Source: Pseudomonas congelans (lineage in GTDB: Bacteria > Pseudomonadota > Gammaproteobacteria > Pseudomonadales > Pseudomonadaceae). From it: DNA of 64,000 nucleotides. Position 1 is the first letter of the stretch; every line of letters starts with the position of its first letter. The translations under genes were made by a program, and so were the position numbers. The stretch lies in the NCBI RefSeq assembly GCF_900103225.1, contig NZ_FNJH01000004.1:62001-126000 (forward strand). Direction: 5' to 3'. The notes under the pieces were generated by a model that saw only the letters and a program-made list of their open reading frames with translations, was not told the DNA's origin and did not search any database. Of the stretch, positions 1 through 7,782 are shown one piece after another.

Positions 1-762
1 GCCAGCCTCGGAGTGATTCAGGACTCTGAAGTTGCGCCTCAAGACGTTGTCCCATAACTTCAGGTTGCTCAGCCCTACTTCGCAGGGCCGTGCGAGCCGC
101 GCATCAATGCCCTTCCTGCGCATCACACCCAGCATGAGTGCCTGCTCGCTCACCATGCGCGCGGACGTGTAGCCAATGAAGTTGCCAAACGGGTTACGAG
201 ACGGCCTGTCGTTGAACAGCGCGTCCCTTTCGAACAGTGGTTGCTCCCACATGGCGAGCATCGCGTCGCGCGTGCCGAATTGAACGAGATCCGATATATG
301 GAACAACATCGGCAAGCGCTCAGGGTCGCGAATATAAAGCGTCGTGGTGGTGATGGGCGTGTCGAACAGTTGCGTCTCGCCCGGCACGGAATCATCAGGC
401 AGACCTATGACAGCCAGTGCAGCGCTGGTCAGATTGTGGTCGGCACGCATTTTCATCACATAGGGTCTTGAGGCGCTCTGAATGCCGCATAACGTCGATT
501 GCAGCATGCGATTGATGTTGATCTGATTACCGGCGTCATCGACGAAGGCGCCCGGATCATCCGACATGACGAGCTGGTCCGCCTTCACATCGGAAGTATC
601 TTCATGACGCCAGGTCGAAACGATGATTTCGGCCTGCGGCAGGTGCTTCCGGATTGATGCGATACAGACGAAGATATTTCGCTCGGAACTCAGGTTGCGA
701 TACAGGGGGCCCTGAATAACCACGCTGATTTTTCTGGAATCAACGGCCACAAGATGAGGCAT
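1..762 (-). CDS. WavE-family polysaccharide/LPS biosynthesis protein (partial, runs off left edge)
   Basis: Last gene of the minus-strand polysaccharide cluster. The frame is open from an ATG at 762 down to base 1, giving 254 residues with no stop, so the C-terminus lies outside the window. Residues 12-20 read ISVVIQGPL, followed by an HLPQAEIIVSTW segment (about 40-51) and PYVMKMRAD (about 100-108). This pattern is typical of the WavE family, named after a Vibrio cholerae LPS core gene and thought to be a GT-A-like glycosyltransferase. An AAGG ribosome-binding site lies about 10 bases upstream of the ATG. It follows the 201-residue unknown gene after 54 bases and is probably co-transcribed with it. 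The family call is from recognised motifs; acceptor and donor sugars are unknown. Confidence 0.72.
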   Translation of the reverse strand, partial: MPHLVAVDSRKISVVIQGPLYRNLSSERNIFVCIASIRKHLPQAEIIVSTWRHEDTSDVKADQLVMSDDPGAFVDDAGNQININRMLQSTLCGIQSASRPYVMKMRADHNLTSAALAVIGLPDDSVPGETQLFDTPITTTTLYIRDPERLPMLFHISDLVQFGTRDAMLAMWEQPLFERDALFNDRPSRNPFGNFIGYTSARMVSEQALMLGVMRRKGIDARLARPCEVGLSNLKLWDNVLRRNFRVLNHSEAG

Positions 763-816
763 GTTTTTTAACCTTGTAATAAAAGCGCCTGCTATCGGCG
801 GTTAGCGGCAGGTCAG

Positions 817-1422
817 TCAGAGGGATCCTGCAACCCGCTGAAAGACGCGAAGAACAACACGCCTTATTCGACGCAGGATGCCCGCCAGAAATGGAATACT
901 CATCAGCACTCTCTCAAGACGGGTGACCATGAATAGCCTTCTGATCTGAGCAGAACGATTTGAGGCTGTTGTGCTTGCCGGCAAATTATTGAACGACGCG
1001 TTGAGGGTTCGCGCATAAACGCCGAGATGCATGGCGGGCACCATGATCACCAGGTTTCGCTTCCGAAGCCTGGTGCTCAAATAGTTGTGGCGGGCAATTT
1101 TCCGGATGAAATCCATACAGGTAGTCGAGTCATGCTGACCAAAATCGATCAGTATCCAGTCGCTTTCGACTTTATCCATGTGCTGGGCAACTCTGTTCGC
1201 CACAATGCCGCTCAGGCCATTGTCGTGAAGAAAATCCTCCAGGCTGAACAGGGCATGCTCGGTCGATGAATCGCTGACGGGTAGCTCGGTCAGGTTGTAA
1301 AGGTCATCAATCACAAGTATGGGAACGGTCTTCCTATACTCGTGCTGAATGCGCGCCAGCTGACAGATCAACTGATGGCTGGCAGTGCCGGGGCTCGAAT
1401 GAGATACGACGAATACCTTCAC
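817..1422 (-). CDS. Hypothetical protein of the polysaccharide cluster
   Basis: 201 residues. The start is taken as a GTG whose TG overlaps the TGA of the upstream glycosyltransferase gene (GTGA overlap). A longer in-frame start at 1485 would add 21 residues buried in the upstream gene. I do not recognise the family. The N-terminus (VKVFVVSHSS) looks like the first strand of a Rossmann-like fold, and VPILVIDD and SDWILIDFGQHD look like further strands with acidic tips. The last 30 residues are rich in Arg plus hydrophobics and could form a basic amphipathic helix resting on the inner membrane. Translational coupling to a glycosyltransferase on one side and a WavE protein on the other argues for a role in glycan assembly. 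A specific activity cannot be given. Confidence 0.65.
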   Translation of the reverse strand: MKVFVVSHSSPGTASHQLICQLARIQHEYRKTVPILVIDDLYNLTELPVSDSSTEHALFSLEDFLHDNGLSGIVANRVAQHMDKVESDWILIDFGQHDSTTCMDFIRKIARHNYLSTRLRKRNLVIMVPAMHLGVYARTLNASFNNLPASTTASNRSAQIRRLFMVTRLERVLMSIPFLAGILRRIRRVVLRVFQRVAGSL

Positions 1423-3194
1423 TTCGCCCCCTTGCTGTAGGACATGAAGGGGGTCGAGTTGTAGATGGTCCTCACAGCAGCCCACAGGCTTTCAAAATAG
1501 AAGTTTTTCCCGTTATTTCGATAAGCGCGAACGGCTGAAATCAAAATGCCAGGGAGCGACAGAAGATTGTGGTGAAAATAATCATCCTGCTGGCGAGCAA
1601 ACCAGGTCTGCGTGCCGCGTTGACGCAACATATTGCGCACCTCGCAGCTCTGCGTGATCAGTGTCTGTTTGGCCAGCACAGGGTCTGTGAGGAAGCGATT
1701 GACCAGAAACTCCTGGCGGGTTTCTGTCAGTTGATCGAACAACACAAGCCTCTCGAAGTCTGCGAGGAACTCTCTGACTGAGTCGATATCATTCCTGAAG
1801 CTGGACTGCTGGGCCACGCGATCAATCAGTTCGACCCAGTCTCGGACCGAGATGCGATCAAGACCGGTTGGAATGACAACCGCCGATGGATTGGCCAGGT
1901 ACTTGTCCCCGAACTGTTGCAGTCTGGCCAGCGCGGCCTCGGCGGACAAATTGAAAAGGGGTTTCTTTTGAAGCATCGAGACATAGCAAGGCCCGGACAC
2001 CTCAAGGCATCCGTTAACCGATTCGACCGAAGCCTTGCCACCCAGTAGCGCCCGGGAGGTCACTGACTGAGTGATGCCAAAGGGATTGATGCGGTTCGGA
2101 ATACCCGCGCGGGACGCTCGCAACGCATGCTCGATGTCTTCGTATTCCACCCAGTGCAGGGACTCGTCCAGCGGGCACGCATTCCATACGTCTTTGCGAC
2201 AAATGTAGAGACTACCTGTCGGGTAACTGGCGTCGTTGTTGTAGCGCATCGGGCTGGCGAAGCAGAACCCGGTCCGGTCGACGTCCGAAAATATTGACGG
2301 AGCAATGGACAGAGCATGACCGCCGGTGCGATGCAGCCCTTGCAGTCCCTGAGCAACCTCTGCCATGGCCATGCCGTAATCCGAATAGCGCCGCGGGTGC
2401 ATGCTGATCCGGTTATCGAAAAACATGCTTTGCAATGTCATCAACGGATAGCGCGGGCCAAAGCGGCGGACAACTTCCCCGAAGTGTTTTGGCAAAAAGA
2501 CGCGGTCATGCAGGATCACCAGATTGCTGTGTGCGGCCTCCCGAGCGAGGCGATTTTTCTTCTTGCATATCTGCACGGGCGGGGCAGTAATGTCCTTCCC
2601 CACGATGCGAACTTTGTCGAAATAGGCGAAGTTGCTTCCCGGTGTACCGCACAGAAGTATCTCCTTGTGCGGGATGTCAATTTCCAGAATGCGCTTCACG
2701 ACAGCATTGAGAACTGTGGCGTCACCTGGACCGACAGGAATGCCGAAGGTCCAGCTATCGAGATCGTCGTTCGACTCGGCAGTCAGCCTGGATACTTTCG
2801 TGTAAGTAACGGAGTTGGCCGAACGCGCAATGACCTTGAGCGACCCCGCGAAGTAATCACGATCCAGATAACACTCGATAGGCGTGTCTTCGATAACCGT
2901 GATTTTTTCGCCAACATTCAGAAAGTGAGCACCGTCCCACAACAGCAGAGGGGCCAGCGGTGAATCACTCTGGACACCATAAAAACAGTAGCTCCCCGCC
3001 CCATACATGCACAACGGCCGCCGTGCGGCATGCAGTTTACTTATCACCTGTTCAGGCTTGCGAAACGGATGCGCGCGAAACGAGATGAAGCTGGAACACT
3101 CATGGGGCAGCAGCAGGCCTACCGGGAGGCTGCGCAAACTGCCCGCCGCTACGTAACCAAGGCTTGGGTGGTGTTGGAGATGGGTCGTTTTCAT
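1419..3194 (-). CDS. GT-A (family 2-like) glycosyltransferase, 591 aa
   Basis: 591 residues. The central part (about 145-375) carries features of a family 2 GT-A fold: a Lys/Arg/Asn stretch (KKKNRLAREA, 211-220), an HDR triad at 229-231 where the metal-binding DxD sits, a GSLYICRK segment (327-334) and YEDIEHALRASRAG (351-364), the usual ED-containing acceptor/catalytic motif. About 140 residues precede and 210 follow this core; both are unassigned and unusual for a simple family 2 enzyme. No membrane segment is evident, so it is probably cytoplasmic or peripheral. It begins 2 bases after the cupin gene and its stop overlaps the next start, so it belongs to the same operon. The fold is inferred from motifs; substrate is unknown. 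Confidence 0.7.
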   Translation of the reverse strand: MKTTHLQHHPSLGYVAAGSLRSLPVGLLLPHECSSFISFRAHPFRKPEQVISKLHAARRPLCMYGAGSYCFYGVQSDSPLAPLLLWDGAHFLNVGEKITVIEDTPIECYLDRDYFAGSLKVIARSANSVTYTKVSRLTAESNDDLDSWTFGIPVGPGDATVLNAVVKRILEIDIPHKEILLCGTPGSNFAYFDKVRIVGKDITAPPVQICKKKNRLAREAAHSNLVILHDRVFLPKHFGEVVRRFGPRYPLMTLQSMFFDNRISMHPRRYSDYGMAMAEVAQGLQGLHRTGGHALSIAPSIFSDVDRTGFCFASPMRYNNDASYPTGSLYICRKDVWNACPLDESLHWVEYEDIEHALRASRAGIPNRINPFGITQSVTSRALLGGKASVESVNGCLEVSGPCYVSMLQKKPLFNLSAEAALARLQQFGDKYLANPSAVVIPTGLDRISVRDWVELIDRVAQQSSFRNDIDSVREFLADFERLVLFDQLTETRQEFLVNRFLTDPVLAKQTLITQSCEVRNMLRQRGTQTWFARQQDDYFHHNLLSLPGILISAVRAYRNNGKNFYFESLWAAVRTIYNSTPFMSYSKGAK

Positions 3195-3196
3195 GG

Positions 3197-3517
3197 TCAG
3201 ACGACATACTTGTCAGCGAGCGCGCCCGGCACCTTCACGACAACGGTGGTCGCATCGGTGAGCGCTTCGAACGCCGTGATGTCGCCCGGTTCCAGAACGA
3301 TGATGTCACCGGCATGCCAGACCTTATCCCGCATGCTGACCGACCCGGCGATGAGCACGGTTATCTCGGTGGCGACCTTGTGGTAATGGGCCGCTTCCTT
3401 TTCACCTGCCTTGTAAGTCTTGACCCCGACCTCACAGGACTCGGTACTGAACACTGCAGGTTCGAATCCGCCCACGAACCAGCCTTTGACCATGTCTTCC
3501 AGCCTTGCCGTTTTCAT
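3197..3517 (-). CDS. Small cupin-domain protein
   Basis: 106 residues, a single cupin beta-barrel. The first cupin motif is clear: HYH, four residues, Glu, six residues, Gly (HYHKVATEITVLIAG), giving a plausible two-His-plus-Glu metal site. The second motif (GDIIVLEPGDITAF) keeps the PG turn but has Phe where the metal-binding His is usual, so the metal site may be incomplete. An AGGAG site lies 7 bases before the ATG. It overlaps the preceding nucleotidyltransferase-like gene by 4 bases. Small cupins in glycan clusters are often sugar isomerases, epimerases or binding proteins; which applies here is not visible. Confidence 0.8.
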   Translation of the reverse strand: MKTARLEDMVKGWFVGGFEPAVFSTESCEVGVKTYKAGEKEAAHYHKVATEITVLIAGSVSMRDKVWHAGDIIVLEPGDITAFEALTDATTVVVKVPGALADKYVV

Positions 3518-4245
3518 CGCATTTCTCCTGCTTCGAAGGCGTGAAGCTGACTATCGGTTTTCAGTGGCCGGTACTGATTCGGTTCGATCCGGTAGACGCC
3601 GATCCTCTTCTGCAACAGCACCAGTTCATTGAGGGCGGGGGCTATGTAGAAGTTGTCGTTGACCCTGGCGTCCTTGCGAATCATCTGCTTGGCCGCCGAT
3701 ACGAACAGCGAGCCTGACTTGAACCAGTACACACCTGCAATGGCGTGTGAGCTGATCGGATTTTTTTCGGCAGCCTCAATAACCCGGCAGTCGCTATCCA
3801 GGCGCGCGAATGAATAACGCGGGTGCAGAGAATTGAAGATCACCACTCCGGCATCCTCATGACGTTCCCGAAATGCACGCACTACATCCTGCAGCTCGAT
3901 ATCCAGAAAGTCGCTGACACTGAGAATCAGCAGCTCATCATCGTTGTCGATTTCTTCACTCGCCAGAAGCGCCGTGCACGCCGCGCCCCGGGTGATGTTG
4001 TGAACCGGTAGAACACTGGCCGACGGGTGCATCTGCGGGACCATGTTACGAAGGTACAGCCGGGCGATATCGTGGTTCGAGAATGTGCAGATCATCCTGC
4101 GCGGCTGAAGTACTGCGCAGTTGTCTATCAGCGTATGAATCAGTGGCTTGCCTTTGTATTCGCACAGATATTGCGGGTACTCGCCCTCGTCGTGCGCCGC
4201 CTCTGACTGCCTGCCGGTCAGAAGGATGATATTCAACGCGCTCAC
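3514..4245 (-). CDS. Divergent nucleotidyltransferase-like protein (signature loop degenerate)
   Basis: 243 residues with a GTG start overlapping the HAD gene stop (GTGA). It is the same overall type as the 5504-6265 protein: both start with a hydrophobic strand, have an SD/SDxxxD acidic motif after about 90 residues (SVSDFLDI here, NSDQYVD there), and share a late VNDNFYIAPALNEL-type motif. The NTP-binding loop, GAGSRF...DPKPL in the sister protein, reads LTGRQSEAAHDEGEYPQYL here: the glycines and the signature Lys are replaced. It may be a catalytically altered enzyme, an unusual nucleotidyltransferase, or a regulatory partner of its paralogue. Family membership is reasonably sure; activity is not. 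Confidence 0.7.
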   Translation of the reverse strand: MSALNIILLTGRQSEAAHDEGEYPQYLCEYKGKPLIHTLIDNCAVLQPRRMICTFSNHDIARLYLRNMVPQMHPSASVLPVHNITRGAACTALLASEEIDNDDELLILSVSDFLDIELQDVVRAFRERHEDAGVVIFNSLHPRYSFARLDSDCRVIEAAEKNPISSHAIAGVYWFKSGSLFVSAAKQMIRKDARVNDNFYIAPALNELVLLQKRIGVYRIEPNQYRPLKTDSQLHAFEAGEMR

Positions 4246-4880
4246 AGGGCAGCCGCCTTGTCGACGTTGATCTGTTCGACTTTGCCAAGAATATTAGTGA
4301 GGTTTACATCGCAGGTTTCAGCCACGACCAGAACGTGTGCACCGGAGTCTCTGGCAGCCTTGATGCCATTCTCGTTGTCCTCGACGATGAGGCACTCTTC
4401 AGGGCGAAGACCCAGCTGGCTGATGGCCTTGGTGTAGATGTCCGGCGCTGGCTTGGCATGCTTGACGTCTTCGTTGGAGAGCCGCAGATCGAGGTATCGA
4501 TCAAGATCTGCCCTGTTCATCATGACCTCCACCGTGTTGCGAATGGAGTTGGACGCCACCGCCAGCTTGTAACCCAGCGTTTTCAGTGATGACAACGCGT
4601 ACTGATGCACAAAGGTCGGTTTGCACTGGGCGTACACGATCTCCATGGTGTACTGCTGTTTCATCTCGTTGATGAAGGCGTGCAAGGCAACCGGCAGGTC
4701 GCGTTCGACACTCAGCATGTCGAGTTTGCGCGAGGTGGGCAGACCGTCGTAGGCGGTGAGGTGTTCGTGACGACTGATGTTGTAACCGAACAGGCTGAGC
4801 GCTTTGTTCAGTGCGTCGTAATGCCATTCCTTGGCGTCGATCAGGACACCGTCCATATCGAAAATCACTGCCTTGATCAT
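4242..4880 (-). CDS. HAD-superfamily phosphatase/phosphomutase
   Basis: 212 residues, HAD subfamily of the beta-phosphoglucomutase/Gph kind. Motif I is FDMDGV with nucleophile Asp8 and acid/base Asp10. A helical cap follows (about 15-80), then motif II (VASNS), the motif III Lys in KHAKPAP, and motif IV IVEDNENG with the metal-binding acidic pair. All catalytic elements appear intact, so this should be an active phosphoryl-transfer enzyme acting on a small phosphorylated metabolite, probably a sugar or polyol phosphate feeding the adjacent nucleotidyltransferases. It overlaps the next gene by 4 bases and follows the GDPD-like gene after 7 bases. The exact substrate cannot be read from sequence. 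Confidence 0.88.
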   Translation of the reverse strand: MIKAVIFDMDGVLIDAKEWHYDALNKALSLFGYNISRHEHLTAYDGLPTSRKLDMLSVERDLPVALHAFINEMKQQYTMEIVYAQCKPTFVHQYALSSLKTLGYKLAVASNSIRNTVEVMMNRADLDRYLDLRLSNEDVKHAKPAPDIYTKAISQLGLRPEECLIVEDNENGIKAARDSGAHVLVVAETCDVNLTNILGKVEQINVDKAAAL

Positions 4881-4887
4881 GATTGCC

Positions 4888-5502
4888 TCACGAGAAAAAA
4901 GTGGCTGCGTCTGCGGGAAGATCAGTGCACAGCATCAAACGGTCCTGCGACCCGAACTCAAGCAATTGCCGCCACAGGGCGTCATGAGCACGCCCGTGCA
5001 ACTCGGGTGACACCACACAAACCTGCTTGCCCTGAGAAAGCAGATCGCCAATGACCTGATCGGAAAACCACTCTCCCTCAAAACCGTCAAGCCAGACGCC
5101 TGCTGCCTGTTCAAGCCAGGCTGGCGACGGTTCAACATCACTGAGACGGGTGTAAGTGACGAGCCCGGCATTGAGGTAACTGCGCATGTCCGGCACCGCC
5201 ATATCGAAGGCGAACCAGTGGGTGTGGCTGTACCGGGCGAAGGTTTCAGCGAGAGCCTGTGCCAGGCCATCTGCCTTGACGTTGATGGCCAGAGGCAGGT
5301 TGCGACCGGCCATGATGTCGAGCAGACCCTCCAGCGTCAGCTCACCGCCCTTGGGCATGTCGTGGGCAATGACCAACTGGCCAGCCACATCGCGGACATC
5401 GGTCTCGGTGCCGAAGCCAAGGTCGAACGATCGATGAAAGGCTTCCGGCAAATTGCGCTCGGGCTTTTGCAGCCAATAGCCGCGGTGGCTGATGATCTGC
5501 AT
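4888..5502 (-). CDS. GDPD-like (glycerophosphodiester phosphodiesterase) TIM-barrel protein, short
   Basis: 204 residues, shorter than the roughly 240 or more usual for the family. The opening HRG (His6, Arg7), the Asn17-Glu20 pair, the ETD pair (Glu33, Asp35) and AHD (His47) match the metal and catalytic positions of GDPD proteins. The later glutamate of the common E-x-K motif reads N-V-K here (INVKADG). There is no signal peptide, so it is cytoplasmic, unlike periplasmic GlpQ. It sits 1 base after the nucleotidyltransferase gene. In this context the substrate is more likely a glycan precursor (a phosphodiester-linked sugar or glycerol) than membrane lipid breakdown products. That is inference; the fold assignment is firm. 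Confidence 0.8.
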   Translation of the reverse strand: MQIISHRGYWLQKPERNLPEAFHRSFDLGFGTETDVRDVAGQLVIAHDMPKGGELTLEGLLDIMAGRNLPLAINVKADGLAQALAETFARYSHTHWFAFDMAVPDMRSYLNAGLVTYTRLSDVEPSPAWLEQAAGVWLDGFEGEWFSDQVIGDLLSQGKQVCVVSPELHGRAHDALWRQLLEFGSQDRLMLCTDLPADAATFFS

Positions 5503-5503
5503 G

Positions 5504-6265
5504 TCAGGCCTCTTTTCCCGAGGCTGCCTGCCTGCTCAGCGGCAGCGACAGGAACCGGTCGAGATCTGCCGGTATGCCCAGGCCATACATGCCATGACCT
5601 TCTGCGCCAATGCTGTAATGAATGACCCTGGCGCCCTGCCCGATGAGCTCGTTGTAAACCGGTGCAACATAGAACTCGCCATTGACGCGAAGATCTTTCG
5701 CGACCATCGCCTCGATGGCCGATATCAGTTGACCTGCGCGGCGAAAGTTATAGATGCCGACAGTGGCCTCGTCGGAGATAACCTCCTTTTCCACCACACG
5801 GTCGATCAGGCCCGCAGCACTGAAGCCCACGAACGACCATTTCGGGTCGTCGGCTTTCATGGTCATGATCAAACCCTCTGCATCACTCTCGTTCATTGCC
5901 TGCAGATAGGCGTTTATATCCACATCGACGTATTGATCGCTGTTGGCGATCATCACTTGCTCGCCGTCGTCGAGCAGGTGCCTCGCTGCATACACGGAGC
6001 ACGCAGCGCCACCGGTCAGCCCGCCGAGCTCGACGATCTCGCAGCCAGGCGCCCAGGCACTCAGCTTTTCTCTCAGCCCGTAGCTTGCGACCTGTTCCGC
6101 CTGACAGATAAAGATGAAGCGGTGCGGGCACTCCGGCGTCAGGTTGTCGATAACCACCTTGATCATCGGTACACCATGCACAGGGATCAACGGTTTGGGA
6201 TCGGTGTAACCCGCAACGGCAAAGCGACTCCCGGCCCCGGCCATCGGAACGATAATTTGCAACAT
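5504..6265 (-). CDS. Sugar-phosphate nucleotidyltransferase
   Basis: 253 residues. The N-terminus has the complete NTP-binding signature (PMAGAGSRFA...TDPKPLIPV) followed by NSDQYVD, where the acidic residue would bind catalytic metal, and VNGEFYVAP near the C-terminus. It should join an NTP to a sugar-1-phosphate or similar phosphate to give an activated precursor for the glycosyltransferases downstream. The base and the sugar cannot be told apart by eye. First of the precursor genes after wzt (66-base gap) and one base from the GDPD-like gene. It is a paralogue of the degenerate 3514-4245 protein, so one cluster carries an intact and an altered copy. Confidence 0.82.
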   Translation of the reverse strand: MLQIIVPMAGAGSRFAVAGYTDPKPLIPVHGVPMIKVVIDNLTPECPHRFIFICQAEQVASYGLREKLSAWAPGCEIVELGGLTGGAACSVYAARHLLDDGEQVMIANSDQYVDVDINAYLQAMNESDAEGLIMTMKADDPKWSFVGFSAAGLIDRVVEKEVISDEATVGIYNFRRAGQLISAIEAMVAKDLRVNGEFYVAPVYNELIGQGARVIHYSIGAEGHGMYGLGIPADLDRFLSLPLSRQAASGKEA

Positions 6266-6331
6266 GGAAATACCTTTATGAATTAAGTGATGGCCAAGTT
6301 GATTGGAAGCATGGCATCGCGAAACAATGAA

Positions 6332-7036
6332 TCAGTAATAACCGTGCCCGGTCATCCGGCCACGCTCGAGCGTCAGGTAACGCTGGCAAAACTCTTTACC
6401 TTCTTCTACTGCGTGGGTAACAAGAATCAAGGCCATCCCGTCATCCTGCATCACCCGAATTCGTTCGTGGCATTTGCGCTTGAACTCTTCATCGCCTACC
6501 GCAAGTACCTCGTCAGCCAGTAATGTCTGAGGCTCTACGTGAACGGCGACTGAAAAACCCAGCCTCATGTACATACCTGACGAGTAGTTCTTTACCGGTG
6601 TATCAATGAAATTTCCCAAACCGGAAAAATCGACAATTTCATTGAAGCGCGAGCGCACTTCCTTGTTGCTCAATCCAAACAGACTGGCGTTCAGGTAGAT
6701 ATTTTCTTCACCGGTCAGCTCGGGGTGAAAACCCACCCCTATTTCGATTAGCGGTGCTACCCGCCCCACACTGGTCAGACGCCCACTGGTGGGTACCAGG
6801 ATGCGCGAAACCAGTTGTAACAGCGTACTTTTACCAGAACCGTTATGCCCCACCAGTGCAAGTGATTCGCCTTTATGCAGGGTGAACGACACGTCGCTTA
6901 CTGCCGTGAATGTTTCGGCACGCTCGCGGTACCGAGCGTCAAATAGTCCCAGAAACTTCTTCTTCAACCCGCCCCTGTTGTGGCGCAGAACAAACTGTTT
7001 GGTGAGGTTTTCTGCCTTGATGACCACGCGACTCAT
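6332..7036 (-). CDS. wzt: Polysaccharide ABC transporter ATP-binding protein
   Basis: 234 residues, the Wzt/TagH/KpsT type of ATPase that energises export of undecaprenyl-linked polysaccharide across the inner membrane. Walker A is GHNGSGKST (63-71), the ABC signature is the shortened YSSGM (151-155) typical of this subfamily, and Walker B is LLADEVLAVGD (172-182). It ends soon after the D/H-loop (LVTHAVEEG). There is no C-terminal carbohydrate-binding domain of the kind found in O8/O9a-type Wzt, so chain-terminus recognition by that domain is not expected. It overlaps wzm by 4 bases (ATGA), and the two make the transporter. Confidence 0.9.
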   Translation of the reverse strand: MSRVVIKAENLTKQFVLRHNRGGLKKKFLGLFDARYRERAETFTAVSDVSFTLHKGESLALVGHNGSGKSTLLQLVSRILVPTSGRLTSVGRVAPLIEIGVGFHPELTGEENIYLNASLFGLSNKEVRSRFNEIVDFSGLGNFIDTPVKNYSSGMYMRLGFSVAVHVEPQTLLADEVLAVGDEEFKRKCHERIRVMQDDGMALILVTHAVEEGKEFCQRYLTLERGRMTGHGYY

Positions 7037-7782
7037 AAATACTCCACCACGTTGTCCACCTTCCTGAACATCAACAGGCCTACAAGCAGCGACGCAGCGC
7101 CCATGAACACGCAGAGCAGCAGATCACGGGGCTCGGGAACGACTCCGGCATGCAGAATGCTGGTGAAACTGTTGAAGTACAGACCTATCGGGTTATAGGC
7201 CGCAATGCGGGCGATACCGTCGGGCAGCGATGAAGTCACCCATACAATGGGCGTGAGCCAGAACAGCAAGGGTAGAAACACGTCGATGAAGTGCTTGGCA
7301 TCCCGAACGGTGACCTGGATGACGCTGAGTGCCAGACCAACGCCCATGATCAATGCCATGAATGCGATCAGCACAATCGGATAAAACAACAGCGCACGCG
7401 AAAACACTCCACCGAGCATGGCAAATAACGACGCATAGACGAGCATGCAGCCGGCCCAGAAAACAATGATTGCCAGCGCCCCGGAAATGGGTAGCAACAA
7501 TCGGGGAAAACGTAACTTTCGAATGAGGTTGCCGTTATTGATCAGCCACTCTCCGCTTTGCGAAACAATTTGCGCCAGAAGCATCCAGTGGACAACACCC
7601 GTCACCAGATGAAGCGCGAAGCGGTCCTGACTACTGGGCAGAATATAGGTGAACACTGTGTAATACGTGAGTGTGACGACCAGCGGATTACCCAATGACC
7701 AAATAAAGCCCAACGTTGCGCCCATGTAACGGATTTTTATTTCCTTGGAGACAAGGTTAATGATCAGGTCACGCCATTTCAT
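7033..7782 (-). CDS. wzm: Polysaccharide ABC-2 transporter permease
   Basis: ABC-2 family permease, about 249 residues from the preferred ATG at 7782. The frame is open up to 7857, but family members begin with a short amphipathic segment like MKWRDLIINLVSKEIKIRY directly before the first membrane span, so the extra 25 residues are left out. Six hydrophobic stretches are visible, including the early GFIWSLGNPLVVTLTYYTVF and the late LLVGLLMF. It pairs with the overlapping ATPase gene to flip lipid-linked O-antigen or a related glycan into the periplasm. It is the first gene of the cluster, so the promoter should lie in the gap above it. Confidence 0.87.
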   Translation of the reverse strand: MKWRDLIINLVSKEIKIRYMGATLGFIWSLGNPLVVTLTYYTVFTYILPSSQDRFALHLVTGVVHWMLLAQIVSQSGEWLINNGNLIRKLRFPRLLLPISGALAIIVFWAGCMLVYASLFAMLGGVFSRALLFYPIVLIAFMALIMGVGLALSVIQVTVRDAKHFIDVFLPLLFWLTPIVWVTSSLPDGIARIAAYNPIGLYFNSFTSILHAGVVPEPRDLLLCVFMGAASLLVGLLMFRKVDNVVEYL

